DNA from: Giesbergeria sp.
GTDB lineage: Bacteria > Pseudomonadota > Gammaproteobacteria > Burkholderiales > Burkholderiaceae_C
Assembly (NCBI RefSeq): GCF_028686475.1
Contig: NZ_JAQUCA010000003.1
Location: forward strand, 1 to 64,000
Reading direction: 5' to 3'
Length of the DNA stretch: 64,000 bases
Shown: one piece after another, positions 24,011-33,506 of the stretch
Numbering within the stretch: position 1 is the stretch's first letter
Layout: every line of letters starts with the position of its first letter
Translations under genes and position numbers: made by a program
The notes under the pieces: generated by a model
Told to the model about the DNA's origin: nothing
Databases searched by the model: none
What the model saw: the letters and a program-made list of their open reading frames with translations, nothing else

Positions 24011-27000
24011 TTGCCTACCTTTTTTGTTCGCCATTTGCGTCCCGTATCGCAAAAAGTACGTGCCTTGGTGCTGCGTCCACTGGCAGGCTGGGCTGTGTTG
24101 TTATTGGCACTGACGGTGTATTGGGTGCAGTTGTACCACTCGCACCAAGCGCAGTTGCAGCAGGTGCAAAACCAAACCCGCCAAGGAGCCACGCAAACCG
24201 CCCACGCGCTGGCGCTGCAAACCGAGGCCCTGATTCGCAAAATTGATTATGTCGCCATCCATTTAGGTGAACATTGGGCCAGCCAAAACCGGCAAGAGTT
24301 TTTAAATTCCTTGCACATTACCGAACAAAGCTTTTCTGCTGGGGGCTTGGCCCAAGTGGCCATTGCCGATGCGCGGGGCAACATTGTGTTCTCTAGCTTA
24401 TCGCCCAACAAACAACCCCAAGGCAGTGATGGCCAGCCCATCTCGATTGCCGACCGCGAGCATTTCAAAGTCCATGCCGACAGCATCGACGAGCTGCCGC
24501 ATCTGTTTATCAGCCATCCGGTGCTGGGGCGGGTGTCGCAACAATGGACGGTGCAATTTTCGCGCCCCTTGCACGATGCCCAAGGGCGTTTTGCCGGGGT
24601 GATTGTGTTGTCGGTGCCAGCACGGCATCTGTCACAAGCCTTGCAAAATATCTTTCCTGATGCTATCGACATAGCCATGCTGTTGCGTGCCGATGGGGCC
24701 TATTTGGCGCGCTCGCAGGGCATGGAGGCCGTGATGGGGCAATCGGTGCCGCGCACACGGCAATTTTTGGCCGACCCTTCTACCACCCAAGGCGTTTACG
24801 AAGTGGTAGCGCCCACAGATGGCGTGGAGCGCTACTACGCTTGGCGGCGGGTCAGCCACTATCCGGTTATCGTCAGTTTGGGCATAGGCAAACAGCGTGC
24901 CTTGGCGGCGGTGCAAAAAGCGCTACGCCATAGCCATCTGCAAAATATTTTAGGCTCCAGCTTGTTGCTCTTGGCAGCTGCTTGGATTACCTATTTGTGG
25001 GTACAACAAAGCCGCCAAGCCAAAGAGCTGGCCACCACCAGCGAGCGCCTGAGCTTGGCCCTGCATGGCGGCAATTTGGGCTCCTGGGATTGGAACTGCC
25101 AAACCCAAGAGAACCACTTTAGCGCCCTGTGGGCCGCCAGATTAGGCTACCAAGCAGGGGAGCTACCGGCGCGCTTCTCTACTTGGCAAGAGCGCGTACA
25201 CCCCGAAGACTGGCCCGCCGTACAAGCGGCCTGCACCGCCCATTTGCAAGGCGAAAGCCGCTACTACGAAGCCGAATACCGGATGCGCCACCGCGATGGC
25301 CATTGGGTCTGGGTGCTAGACCGAGGGCAGGTTGTAGAGAGGATGGACGATGGCAGCCCCCGGCGCATGGCCGGCACCGTGCTAGACATCAGCGACCGCA
25401 AACAAGCCGAGGCAGCCGCCCAAGCCTCGCAAGAGCGCTTGACCAAACTCATGCACGAGGTGCCCGGTGCTGTTTATCAATACCTGCAACGCGCCGATGG
25501 CAGCGCCTGCATCCCTTACGCCAGTCCCGGCATCGAAGCCCTGTATGGCATCCGTGCCGCCGAAGTGGAGCAGTCAGCCGACCAAATGATAGCCCGCCTG
25601 CACCCAGCAGACCGGCATCGGGTGCTGCACTCTATCGCCCAATCGGCCGAGCAGTTAAAACCTTGGCGCTGCGAATACCGGGTGCGCCTGCCCGATGGCC
25701 GCGTGCGCTGGGTATTGGGCCAAGCCAAGCCCGAGCGCACCCCAGAGGGCGATACCCTGTGGCACGGTTATATCCACGACATCACGGCAGAACACGCCGC
25801 CGCCGAAGCCTTGCGCCTCAACGCCGAATACCTGCGCTTGGCTTTGCAAGCGGTGCGCGATGGCCTGTGGTCTTGGGACATGGCTACCGGCAGTTTAGAG
25901 TGGGATGAGCGCATCCGCGAAATGCTGGGCGAAGCCGGTTTGCCCGCCGTCTTCAATTACCAAGACTGGCTCCAGCGTCTGCACCCCACCGACCGCGAAC
26001 GTGTTTTGCCCCAGTGGAACGCACAAATCCAGCAGCACCCAGACCAAGTCATCATTGCCGAATACAGGATGCGTACCGCACAGGGACACTGGCTCTGGAT
26101 TGAGGCGCGCGGGCGCATTGTGGCTTGGGGTGAGGATGGCTTGCCAGCGCGCATGGTGGGCACCTACACCGACATCAGCGCCCGCGTGGCCCAAACCCAA
26201 TTGCACCAAGCCTTGATAGACCAAAGCCGTGCTGCCATTTTGCTGGTGGACCAGCAACGCCGCATTTTGTATGCCAATGCCCGGCTGAACAAAATTTTTG
26301 CCCAACCCGGCCAAGACCTCACCCAGCAGCCCATGTCTAGCCTGCACGTTAGCCTAGCCTCGTTTGAGGCCATGCAAGCACGCTACGAGACTTTGCGCCA
26401 ACAAGGCAAGCTGCGGTTTGAATACCCCATGCGCGATGCCCAAGGCCAAGTGCGTTGGTTTGATATGCACGCCGTACTGCGTGACCCAGAAGACCCCGAA
26501 AACAGCGAAGTCGTCTGGACGATGGTGGACATTACCGAGAAGCACCAATCTGCGGCCGCCTTGGCGATGGAGCGCCTGCGCCTGACCACGCTGCTAGAGC
26601 GCTTTCCGGGTGGCGTACTGATGGAAGATGCCCACGGCATCGTCACGATGGTCAACCAAAATCTGTGCGACTGGCTAGAACTGCCCGGCCCGCCCAGCAG
26701 CTTGCAGGGCCTGACCCACGAGGCCCTGTGCGCCCAATTGGGGCCGATGCGTGCTGCGTGGTTATCGGTGCCCGGCAGCGCCAGCAGCAGCGAAAAACGC
26801 CGCAACACCGAAGCAGTGTGCAGCAGCGGGCGCGCCTTGGAAATCAACTGGGTGCCAATTGTGCGCGATGGCGAACAACTGGGGCGTTTTTGGCTGCTGC
26901 AAGATATTTCTGAGCGCAAACAACGCGAAATGGCCTTGGCCACCTTGGCCGCCACGGATGTGTTGACCAATCTACCCAATCGGCGCAGTTTTATGGTGAG

Positions 27001-27439
27001 CCTAGAAGAGGCCATCATGGGCAACAAAAACCACCCTGAATACGGTACGGCCCTGCTGATGATGGACATTGACCACTTCAAGCGCATCAACGACAGCTAC
27101 GGCCATCCGGTGGGCGATGTAGTGTTGCAACATGTGGCCCAACTGATTCGGCACAAATTGCGCCAAAACGATGTGGCAGGGCGTTTGGGCGGCGAAGAGT
27201 TTGCGGTGCTGCTGCAAAAAATTCAATTGCCCGATGCTTTGGCCTTGGCCAACCGCCTGCGCGAAGCCTTGGCCCAAACCCCGGCCCTGACCTCGGCGGG
27301 TAAAGTCACGGTCACTATCAGCATTGGCATGGTGATGCTATCGGGCGACGATGCCACGCGCAGCCTAAGCCGCGCCGACGAAGCACTGTATTTGGCCAAA
27401 AACAGTGGGCGCAACCGCGTATGCGTCTGGGAATCTTAG
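24011..27439 (+). CDS. Multi-PAS diguanylate cyclase with periplasmic Cache domain
   Basis: A 1142-residue membrane sensor. In order it has TM1 (LAGWAVLLLALTVYWVQLY), a periplasmic dCache-like domain (about 45-305), TM2 (ILGSSLLLLAAAWITYLWV), a chain of PAS/PAC modules (about 330-970) with repeated ends of the form VGTYTDIS, and a C-terminal GGDEF domain with intact RLGGEEFAVLL and MDIDHFKRINDSYGH. It should synthesise c-di-GMP in response to external and internal signals. There is no EAL domain. No ATG is available near the N-terminus, so TTG at 24011 is the likely start, with a weak ribosome site. It is convergent with the lrgB-like gene. Confidence 0.85.
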   Translation: MPTFFVRHLRPVSQKVRALVLRPLAGWAVLLLALTVYWVQLYHSHQAQLQQVQNQTRQGATQTAHALALQTEALIRKIDYVAIHLGEHWASQNRQEFLNSLHITEQSFSAGGLAQVAIADARGNIVFSSLSPNKQPQGSDGQPISIADREHFKVHADSIDELPHLFISHPVLGRVSQQWTVQFSRPLHDAQGRFAGVIVLSVPARHLSQALQNIFPDAIDIAMLLRADGAYLARSQGMEAVMGQSVPRTRQFLADPSTTQGVYEVVAPTDGVERYYAWRRVSHYPVIVSLGIGKQRALAAVQKALRHSHLQNILGSSLLLLAAAWITYLWVQQSRQAKELATTSERLSLALHGGNLGSWDWNCQTQENHFSALWAARLGYQAGELPARFSTWQERVHPEDWPAVQAACTAHLQGESRYYEAEYRMRHRDGHWVWVLDRGQVVERMDDGSPRRMAGTVLDISDRKQAEAAAQASQERLTKLMHEVPGAVYQYLQRADGSACIPYASPGIEALYGIRAAEVEQSADQMIARLHPADRHRVLHSIAQSAEQLKPWRCEYRVRLPDGRVRWVLGQAKPERTPEGDTLWHGYIHDITAEHAAAEALRLNAEYLRLALQAVRDGLWSWDMATGSLEWDERIREMLGEAGLPAVFNYQDWLQRLHPTDRERVLPQWNAQIQQHPDQVIIAEYRMRTAQGHWLWIEARGRIVAWGEDGLPARMVGTYTDISARVAQTQLHQALIDQSRAAILLVDQQRRILYANARLNKIFAQPGQDLTQQPMSSLHVSLASFEAMQARYETLRQQGKLRFEYPMRDAQGQVRWFDMHAVLRDPEDPENSEVVWTMVDITEKHQSAAALAMERLRLTTLLERFPGGVLMEDAHGIVTMVNQNLCDWLELPGPPSSLQGLTHEALCAQLGPMRAAWLSVPGSASSSEKRRNTEAVCSSGRALEINWVPIVRDGEQLGRFWLLQDISERKQREMALATLAATDVLTNLPNRRSFMVSLEEAIMGNKNHPEYGTALLMMDIDHFKRINDSYGHPVGDVVLQHVAQLIRHKLRQNDVAGRLGGEEFAVLLQKIQLPDALALANRLREALAQTPALTSAGKVTVTISIGMVMLSGDDATRSLSRADEALYLAKNSGRNRVCVWES

Positions 27440-27464
27440 GCCAAGGTCGGCAAAACCAGCACCA

Positions 27465-28190
27465 TTAACGCCAACCCGACAACAAGGCAGGTAACAGTAA
27501 AGCGGTAATGGCACCGTTCAGGCCCATCGCCAAGGCGGCAAAGGCCCCCGCCTGCTCGCTGATTTGAAAGGCGCGCGCCGTCCCTACGCCATGCGCGGCC
27601 ACGCCCAAGGCAAAGCCTTGCATAGCATGGTCGGGCACCCGCAGCAGCCGAAACAGCGTCGGGGCCAGTATGGCCCCCAAAATGCCGGTCACAATCACCA
27701 ATACCGCTGTCAGCGAGGCAATGCCACCCACGCGCTCGGCCACGCCCATTGCAATCGGCGTAGTGACTGATTTGGGGGCCAAAGACAGCTGCGTGGGCAA
27801 ACTGGCCCCCAGCAACCAAGCCGTGCCCACAGCAGACACCACCGCCGTCAAGCTGCCCACCACCAAGCCCAACAACACCGGCCAGCGCATCGCGCGCACC
27901 CGGCCCAATTGGGCATAGAGCGGAATCGCCAAGGCCACGGTAGCTGGCCCGAGTAAAAAATGGACAAATTGCGCCCCATCAAAATAAGTTTGGTAGGGGG
28001 TATCTGTCCACAATAACAAAGTGACCAACAAAGCCACCGCCAGCAGCACCGGGTTGGTGAGTGGGTGCAGGCGGCAGCGCCGATGCACCGCCAAGGCCAG
28101 CACATAGGCCAGCAGCGTAATGGTCAGGCCCAGCAGCGGCGAGGCGGCCAAATAGACCCAAATATCGTGGATAGGTGGCGGCAAGCTCAT
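27465..28190 (-). CDS. LrgB/CidB-family membrane protein
   Basis: A 241-residue protein with six or more membrane segments and the LrgB motifs LAPKSVTTPIAMGVAERVGG and GVAAHGVGTARAFQ. LrgB works with the holin-like LrgA, whose gene overlaps its start by four bases. In other bacteria the pair affects murein hydrolase export and lysis or the transport of small metabolites such as pyruvate. ATG 28190 is fixed by the ATGA overlap. Confidence 0.88.
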   Translation of the reverse strand: MSLPPPIHDIWVYLAASPLLGLTITLLAYVLALAVHRRCRLHPLTNPVLLAVALLVTLLLWTDTPYQTYFDGAQFVHFLLGPATVALAIPLYAQLGRVRAMRWPVLLGLVVGSLTAVVSAVGTAWLLGASLPTQLSLAPKSVTTPIAMGVAERVGGIASLTAVLVIVTGILGAILAPTLFRLLRVPDHAMQGFALGVAAHGVGTARAFQISEQAGAFAALAMGLNGAITALLLPALLSGWR

Positions 28191-28561
28191 GGTGCAGGCT
28201 CCTCGGGGGGCTTGGAGGTGTCTGGCGTGGGACGATGGCAGGCGCGCATCACCAAGGCCGTTACGGCCAGCGTGAGCATGGTACTGACCAGCAAGGCCGC
28301 CACCAGCGCCAGCCACTCATCGGCAATGCGGTGCCCATGCACCATGATGCCCACCCCCGCTGGCACAAACAACAGCGACAAATTGCCCAGCAAGCCTTGA
28401 CCGACTTGGCGCAGGTTGTCGCCGGGGCCACCACGCCAAACCAACACCAGCAACAGCAGCAACATACCCACCACCGGCCCCGGCACCGGCCATTGCAGGC
28501 CACGCACCAACACCTCTCCGGCCAGTTGAAACACCAGCAACCACGCAAATCCGGACACCAT
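28187..28561 (-). CDS. LrgA/CidA-family holin-like protein
   Basis: A 124-residue protein with four hydrophobic segments and the CidA/LrgA signature WPVPGPVVGMLLLLLVLV and SLLFVPAGVGIMVH. It forms small holin-like membrane complexes in relatives. It is the first gene of a two-gene unit with the LrgB-like gene. No LysR-type regulator is adjacent. The start is at 28561 or a few codons downstream. Confidence 0.87.
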   Translation of the reverse strand: MVSGFAWLLVFQLAGEVLVRGLQWPVPGPVVGMLLLLLVLVWRGGPGDNLRQVGQGLLGNLSLLFVPAGVGIMVHGHRIADEWLALVAALLVSTMLTLAVTALVMRACHRPTPDTSKPPEEPAP

Positions 28562-28628
28562 CAGCCACTCCCCCTTTGTATGCAGACTTCTATGCAGACA
28601 CTACCGATAAAGTCTGCACTGTAGCGCC

Positions 28629-30002
28629 TCAGGGCGTGCTGTGTCGGGGCCAGTGAATGCGTACACGCAAACCGCCCCATTGCGGGCTGCGGTCTAGCTG
28701 TACCCGTAAATTATGCAAACGGGCAATGCGTTGCAAAATAGACCAGCCCAAGCCGCTGCCGCTTTGCCCGGTGCCCAGCACCCGAAAAAAGCGCTCTCCC
28801 AGGCGGGCCATGTCCTCTTGGCTCATGCCGGGGCCGCTGTCTTGTACGCACAGCTGCGCTGGCGCTTGTGCGCTGGCCGGGCTTATCTGCACCTGCACCT
28901 GTGCGCCATCCGGGCTGTAACGCAAGGCATTGTCTAGCAGATTACGCAACAGCACTTGGGCCAGCGCTTCGGCCAGCGGCACGCGCACCGGCTGTGCGGC
29001 CAACAATTCCACGCTTTGCTGGCGTCGTTGGGCATAGGGCTGCAAATCGGCCACCACCGTAGCCGCCACGGCGGCCAAATCACTGAACTGCTGGACCGAT
29101 GTGCTGGCCTCGGCATCTAGCCGTGCCAGTTGCAGCAGTTGCTCGACCAAGCGGGTGGCGCGGTCACAGCCTTGCACGGTGGCGGCCAAGGCTTGTGCGC
29201 GTTCGTGGGCCTCGATAGCCCCTTGGGCCACTTGGGCTTGCATACGAATCCCGGCAATCGGGGTGCGTAACTCGTGTGCGGCGGCAGCGGTAAATTGCTG
29301 CTCGGCGGCCAACAGTTCTGCCGTGCGCTCAAACAGGCCATTCAGGGCCGTGACCAAGGGCAGCACTTCGGGCGGGATGCCGTGGCTGTCTAACGGGGCC
29401 AGCGATTGCGGTTGGCGCGCCGCCACGGCTTGGCCTAACTGGCGCAAGGGCCGCACCGAACCGCGTACCGCCCACCAGATGCCCAACGCCAGCAGCGGCA
29501 GCGTCCAAGCCATTGGCTGCAACAGGCTCAGGACGCTGGCCAGCACAATCTCTTGGCGCATGGATTGGCGCTCGCCCACCAAGATACGCACATCGTCCTC
29601 ACGCCCTTGGGTGACAAACACGCGCCAAGATTCGCCGCCGACTTGGCTATTGACGAAGCCTTTTTTCTGGCGCTCGGTCAGGGGGCTGCTGGGGGCGCTG
29701 GCCGAGCGTGCCAGCAATTGGCCCTCGTGCCAGAGTTGAAACACCACCTGCGGCTGGTATTTGTGCAATTCTGGGGCTTCGTTCAGGTCGTCATCGTCCA
29801 GCTCATCGAGGGCTTGTAGCCGCAACAAGGCGGCAGTTTGCGCCAAATGGGCATCGAGCAGCTCTTCGACTTCGTGGTCAGATTCTTGCCAGGCCAAGCC
29901 AGCAGCTACCAACCAAGCCAGCAGCACCAGCCCCAACACGGTCGTTAATAAGCGGGCTTGCAGGGAGCGTGGCTTGGCCGCGCTAGGCGGTGCGCTGTTC
30001 AT
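28629..30002 (-). CDS. Two-component sensor histidine kinase (QseC/TctE-like)
   Basis: A 457-residue kinase with an N-terminal TM (LLTTVLGLVLLAWLVAAGLA), a periplasmic sensor domain of about 120 residues, TM2 (MAWTLPLLALGIWWAV), HAMP, a HisKA domain with phospho-acceptor His in AAAHELRTPIAGIR, and a HATPase domain with DSGPGM and GSGLGWSI boxes. It overlaps the response-regulator gene by four bases, so the two form a pair. They lie at the end of the cytochrome operon, suggesting control of, or response to, the redox system upstream. Confidence 0.9.
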   Translation of the reverse strand: MNSAPPSAAKPRSLQARLLTTVLGLVLLAWLVAAGLAWQESDHEVEELLDAHLAQTAALLRLQALDELDDDDLNEAPELHKYQPQVVFQLWHEGQLLARSASAPSSPLTERQKKGFVNSQVGGESWRVFVTQGREDDVRILVGERQSMRQEIVLASVLSLLQPMAWTLPLLALGIWWAVRGSVRPLRQLGQAVAARQPQSLAPLDSHGIPPEVLPLVTALNGLFERTAELLAAEQQFTAAAAHELRTPIAGIRMQAQVAQGAIEAHERAQALAATVQGCDRATRLVEQLLQLARLDAEASTSVQQFSDLAAVAATVVADLQPYAQRRQQSVELLAAQPVRVPLAEALAQVLLRNLLDNALRYSPDGAQVQVQISPASAQAPAQLCVQDSGPGMSQEDMARLGERFFRVLGTGQSGSGLGWSILQRIARLHNLRVQLDRSPQWGGLRVRIHWPRHSTP

Positions 30003-30664
30003 ACGCCATCGCGGGGGATGCGGTAGCCCACGCCGCGCACGGTTTCAATCAAGTTGGTGCCAAGTTTGCGCCGCAGGTGATAAATATGCACCTCAACGGC
30101 GTTGCTGTTGATTTCGTGGCCCCACTGGTAAAGGCGCTGCTCTAGCTGCTCACGATTGAGTACCCGCCCGGCATTGAGCAGCAAGGCGTGCAGCAAGTCG
30201 TATTCACGCTGGGACAGCTCTACCAATTGACCATCGCTCCATACTTGGTGCGCGGCGGGGTCTAGCTCGACTTTGCCGCAGCGCAAGCGGGTTTCGGTTT
30301 GACCGTGGGCGCGGCGCACCAAGGCACGCAGGCGTGCGGCCAGTTCGTGCAAATCAATCGGTTTGACCAAATAATCATCGGCCCCCGCGTCCAGCCCGGC
30401 AATGCGCGATTGCACGGCATCGCGGGCCGTCAATATCAGCACCGGAGTGGCCAGGCGCCGGGCGCGCAGTTGCTGCAATACGGCCATACCGTCTTGGCGC
30501 GGCAGGCCCAAATCGAGTACGCAGGCTTGGTAGGCTCCGGTGGCCAGTTCACGCTCGGCGGCCACGCCATCGCGCACCCAATCCACCTGAAAGCCCTGTT
30601 GCCCCAACCCGGCGCGGATGCCCGAGCCTAACAATTCGTCGTCTTCAGCCAACAAAATACGCAT
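29999..30664 (-). CDS. OmpR-family response regulator (QseB-like)
   Basis: A 221-residue response regulator with an acidic pocket (LLAEDDELL), phospho-acceptor Asp in VLDLGLPRQDG, the switch Lys in DYLVKPIDL, and a C-terminal winged helix (EVHIYHLRRKLG...VRGVGYRIP). The start is ATG 30664, 18 bp after the cytochrome b stop. An upstream TTG overlapping that gene is unlikely. It is paired with the downstream histidine kinase. Confidence 0.92.
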   Translation of the reverse strand: MRILLAEDDELLGSGIRAGLGQQGFQVDWVRDGVAAERELATGAYQACVLDLGLPRQDGMAVLQQLRARRLATPVLILTARDAVQSRIAGLDAGADDYLVKPIDLHELAARLRALVRRAHGQTETRLRCGKVELDPAAHQVWSDGQLVELSQREYDLLHALLLNAGRVLNREQLEQRLYQWGHEINSNAVEVHIYHLRRKLGTNLIETVRGVGYRIPRDGV

Positions 30665-30681
30665 TGCAGAGGTTCTTTCGC

Positions 30682-31443
30682 TCAATCGTCGTCGTGGTGG
30701 TTAGAGCGGGTATTTTCTAACGAGAAGGGGGTGGCAGCTTCCGCGTTTTGCTGTGGTGCGCTCTGCCATTGCCAGCCCCAAAAGGCCAGCACCGCAGCCA
30801 AAATCAGCAAGGCCAGCCAGCCGTGGTTTTTCTTGGCACTGTCGGGGCCGCGTCCGGGCACCCGACCTGTGAGCATGGGCAGGGCTTGGTTTTTACCTTG
30901 CAAAACGCTCATCAAAACAATCAGGCCGATATGTACCAGCACCACCCAAAGCATGGCGTTGCCTACCCATTCATGCACTTTTTCTAGCCACTCACCCCCC
31001 CATTCATCCCAAACGGCGTAGCCGCTCAAGCTCAGTGGCAGCACCAAGGCCAGCATCAGCACCATCGCCAAGCCCATCAATAGATTGCGCCCAGAGGGCA
31101 GCAAATCACACCAAGCCGCCCACGAGCGCACCGCCGCCAATGATTGCAACCATGTTGGCAGGCCACGCACCCGCGCCCACAAACCGGCCAACCGAACGGC
31201 GCGTGGCCCTAGCAGCCCCCACAGCAGGCGTGCCAGCACAATGCCCGCCAACGTATAGCCTAAGGTGACATGTACCAAGCGCCAGTGTTCGCTTTCTGCG
31301 GTGATGTAAGCGCCGGTAAACGATAACGCCATCAACCAGTGCAACATGCGCGTGGTGGCATCCATCACCCGGCGCGTGCCGGGGGTGCTGGTGGGGGCGG
31401 CGGCGGCACCCAAGGGGCGGGTGTGGACGGTGTGGACAGTCAT
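30682..31443 (-). CDS. Cytochrome b561/Ni,Fe-hydrogenase-type cytochrome b
   Basis: A 253-residue membrane protein with four core transmembrane helices and histidines in RMLHWLMALSF, HVTLGYTLAG, KVHEWVGNAML and VVLVHIGLIVL positioned to bind two b hemes. A fifth helix is near the C-terminus (HGWLALLILAAVLAFWGW). It should pass electrons between quinol and the periplasmic c cytochromes encoded just upstream. The combination of SHP, diheme cytochrome c and this cytochrome b is a recognised gene cluster. The start at 31443 follows the DHC stop by 11 bp. Confidence 0.87.
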   Translation of the reverse strand: MTVHTVHTRPLGAAAAPTSTPGTRRVMDATTRMLHWLMALSFTGAYITAESEHWRLVHVTLGYTLAGIVLARLLWGLLGPRAVRLAGLWARVRGLPTWLQSLAAVRSWAAWCDLLPSGRNLLMGLAMVLMLALVLPLSLSGYAVWDEWGGEWLEKVHEWVGNAMLWVVLVHIGLIVLMSVLQGKNQALPMLTGRVPGRGPDSAKKNHGWLALLILAAVLAFWGWQWQSAPQQNAEAATPFSLENTRSNHHDDD

Positions 31444-31454
31444 GTTGGCGCTCC

Positions 31455-31910
31455 TTATTTGGGAATCCGAACCCGGTCGTCGTCAAAATCGCCTTGGTCG
31501 GCGCGCGTATGACAGGCCATGCAATTGGCCCGGCTGCCCACAGCGGGGCGCTTCCAGACGGCGGGCTGCACTTCGCGGTGTTTGCGCTCAAACCACGCCG
31601 ATTGGGTGATACGGTCTTGGGGTGGCTCTTCGCGTACTCGCTTATAGGTGCCAGCGTTGCTTTGCAGCCAAGTGCTGAGTTGGCGCACCGTGGCATCGTC
31701 CAAGCTGGCATCGCTGCCATAGTGCTTGTCTAAGCCCTGCATCATGCGGTTCCAAGAGGCAGCGGGCAGCAAACCGGGCGGATAGGCCATGTGGCAGCCC
31801 GCGCATTCTTGCTGATAGGCCGGTGGCATGGCGCTGGCGGCCATCATGGGGCGGTCAGCCCAAGCAGTGGGCAGGGCAAAACAAGCCCACAGCCCTAGCG
31901 CTGCGCGCAT
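31455..31910 (-). CDS. Diheme cytochrome c (DHC type)
   Basis: A 151-residue periplasmic protein with a signal peptide (MRAALGLWACFALPTAWA) and two heme-binding motifs, CAGCH near the N-terminus and CMACH near the C-terminus. It matches the DHC family found beside SHP, for which it is the proposed electron donor. The Met at 31910 is preferred because it starts directly at the signal peptide. Confidence 0.85.
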   Translation of the reverse strand: MRAALGLWACFALPTAWADRPMMAASAMPPAYQQECAGCHMAYPPGLLPAASWNRMMQGLDKHYGSDASLDDATVRQLSTWLQSNAGTYKRVREEPPQDRITQSAWFERKHREVQPAVWKRPAVGSRANCMACHTRADQGDFDDDRVRIPK

Positions 31911-31961
31911 GGCGTGGCCAGCCGTGCCAGAAGAGGAAAAAATAAACATCGTCAGCCTCGT

Positions 31962-32378
31962 TTAGGGTTTGAGCTGTACCAGCCAAGCCAGCATGTCGGC
32001 CTTTTCGGCGGCGCTGCATTCACGGCTCAAGACATCTTTGCAATTGCGCCGGAACCATTTATCGGCCTTGGCCGTATCGGTAAAGCGCTCAGGATTGAAC
32101 GCAGGAGCCAGCGGTGCAATGGTTTTACCGGTGCTGGCATGGCGGGCTGGGGTGCTGGGCGGGTTGCCGTGGCACGAGGCACAAGACCACTCACCACCGT
32201 GGCGGCTGGTAAAAAACACCCGCCCTCGCTCGGCATTGGGCGTGCCACCGGTTTCGGCTGTCCAGCGCTGTAACTGGGCTTGGGCGTTGGTGTCACCTGC
32301 GTGGGCCAGTGGCACACCGGAGATATATGCTGCCAGCAAAACCGCCAGCCACCAAGGGGAGGAATGAAAAGTACGCAT
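31962..32378 (-). CDS. SHP-like monoheme cytochrome c (DUF1924)
   Basis: A 138-residue exported protein with a signal peptide (WWLAVLLAAYISGVPLAHA) and one CASCH heme motif. The segment GRVFFTSRHGGEWSCASCHG and the C-terminal RRNCKDVLSRECSAAEKADM, with a second cysteine pair, fit the DUF1924/sphaeroides heme protein family. In characterised members an asparagine ligand makes the heme able to bind oxygen or NO. The family call is supported by the following DHC and cytochrome b genes. The physiological role is unsettled. It is the first gene of a five-gene operon ending in the two-component system. Confidence 0.8.
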   Translation of the reverse strand: MRTFHSSPWWLAVLLAAYISGVPLAHAGDTNAQAQLQRWTAETGGTPNAERGRVFFTSRHGGEWSCASCHGNPPSTPARHASTGKTIAPLAPAFNPERFTDTAKADKWFRRNCKDVLSRECSAAEKADMLAWLVQLKP

Positions 32379-32428
32379 GGCCGCATGGTGCGCCCAGGGC
32401 CTGAAGACATTCTTAAATGGGCAAACAC

Positions 32429-33469
32429 CTAGCGCGGTGTGCCAACATGGTGGGCACCAATAGCCCTTAGGATGCCCGGGCTCATCCAAGTGGCGGCTTG
32501 TCGATAAACGGGGGTCAGTGCTTGGCGCCAGCGCAGCAGCTCGGTGGCACTGGGTTCATACACCGCCAATTTGCCGCTGGCCTTGAGCAGCTCCAGCGCG
32601 CGCTGGTTTTCTGCCTCGGCAATGCTATTGGCGTATTGCGTGGCCTCGTGCAAGGCCAAATGCAGTGCGGCCCGAATATCGGCGGGCAGTTTGTCCCAAA
32701 ATTGCCGGTTGACTAACACCACATAGGCCAGATAACCATGCCGGGTGACACTCAAATGGCTTTGCACATCGTGCAGATGTTGGCTGTAGATGTTGGCGGG
32801 CACGTTTTCTTGGCCATCCAGTTGGCCCGAGCGCAGCGCTTCGTACACATTGGCCATAGGGCGAATCGATACCTCTGCGCCCAAGGCTTGCATTTGTGCC
32901 ACCAACACCCTAGACGATTGAATCCGAATTTTGGCACCGCGAAAGTCTGTCGGACTGAGCAAGGGCCGGTTGGCGCTAAACACCTTAAAACCGTTGTCCC
33001 AAAACGCCAGCCCTTGCAGGCCGCTAGGCTCTAAGCGTTGCAGCAAGGCCGTACCCACCGGGCCATCTACCGCTGCCCGAAAAGTGGCATGGTTTTTGAA
33101 TAAAAACGGCAGGTCAAATACCTCAAAATCGCTGCCGCCCACTGTAGCCAGTTTGGACAACGAGGTGGCCAGCATCTGCACTGCCCCAATTTGTAGCGCC
33201 TGCAATTCTTCCCGGTCTTTGTACAAGCTACTGTCGGGGTACACCTCCACGCGTACCCGGCCTGCAGTGCGCGCCTCGGCCAGTTCTCTAAACTTCAAGG
33301 CCGCTTTGCCTTTGGCGGTATCGGCCCCTACCACATGGCTCAATTGAATCACGATGGGGTCGTGGGCTGTGGGTGCCGTGGCGCTGCTGCAAACCAAAGG
33401 CCAGCTACCGGCCACTGCCAAGGCGTGGCTGAAGCAACGGCGTGTTAAAGCGGGATTGGGATGGTGCAT
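32429..33469 (-). CDS. dctP: TRAP transporter solute-binding protein, DctP family
   Basis: A 346-residue periplasmic binding protein with a signal peptide and DctP-family blocks: VIQLSHVVGADTAKGKAALKF, the FEVFDLPFLF region, the conserved arginine segment GAKIRIQSSRV, and GQENVPANIYSQHL. It would bind C4-dicarboxylates or similar acids. No dctQ or dctM membrane genes are adjacent, so the transporter is incomplete here. It is divergent from dctS-dctR. It could serve as the ligand sensor for DctS rather than, or as well as, a transporter part. That is inference. Confidence 0.85.
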   Translation of the reverse strand: MHHPNPALTRRCFSHALAVAGSWPLVCSSATAPTAHDPIVIQLSHVVGADTAKGKAALKFRELAEARTAGRVRVEVYPDSSLYKDREELQALQIGAVQMLATSLSKLATVGGSDFEVFDLPFLFKNHATFRAAVDGPVGTALLQRLEPSGLQGLAFWDNGFKVFSANRPLLSPTDFRGAKIRIQSSRVLVAQMQALGAEVSIRPMANVYEALRSGQLDGQENVPANIYSQHLHDVQSHLSVTRHGYLAYVVLVNRQFWDKLPADIRAALHLALHEATQYANSIAEAENQRALELLKASGKLAVYEPSATELLRWRQALTPVYRQAATWMSPGILRAIGAHHVGTPR

Positions 33470-33506
33470 CGTGCTACTGCGGTATGGCTAATCCTAGAAT
33501 GCACCC

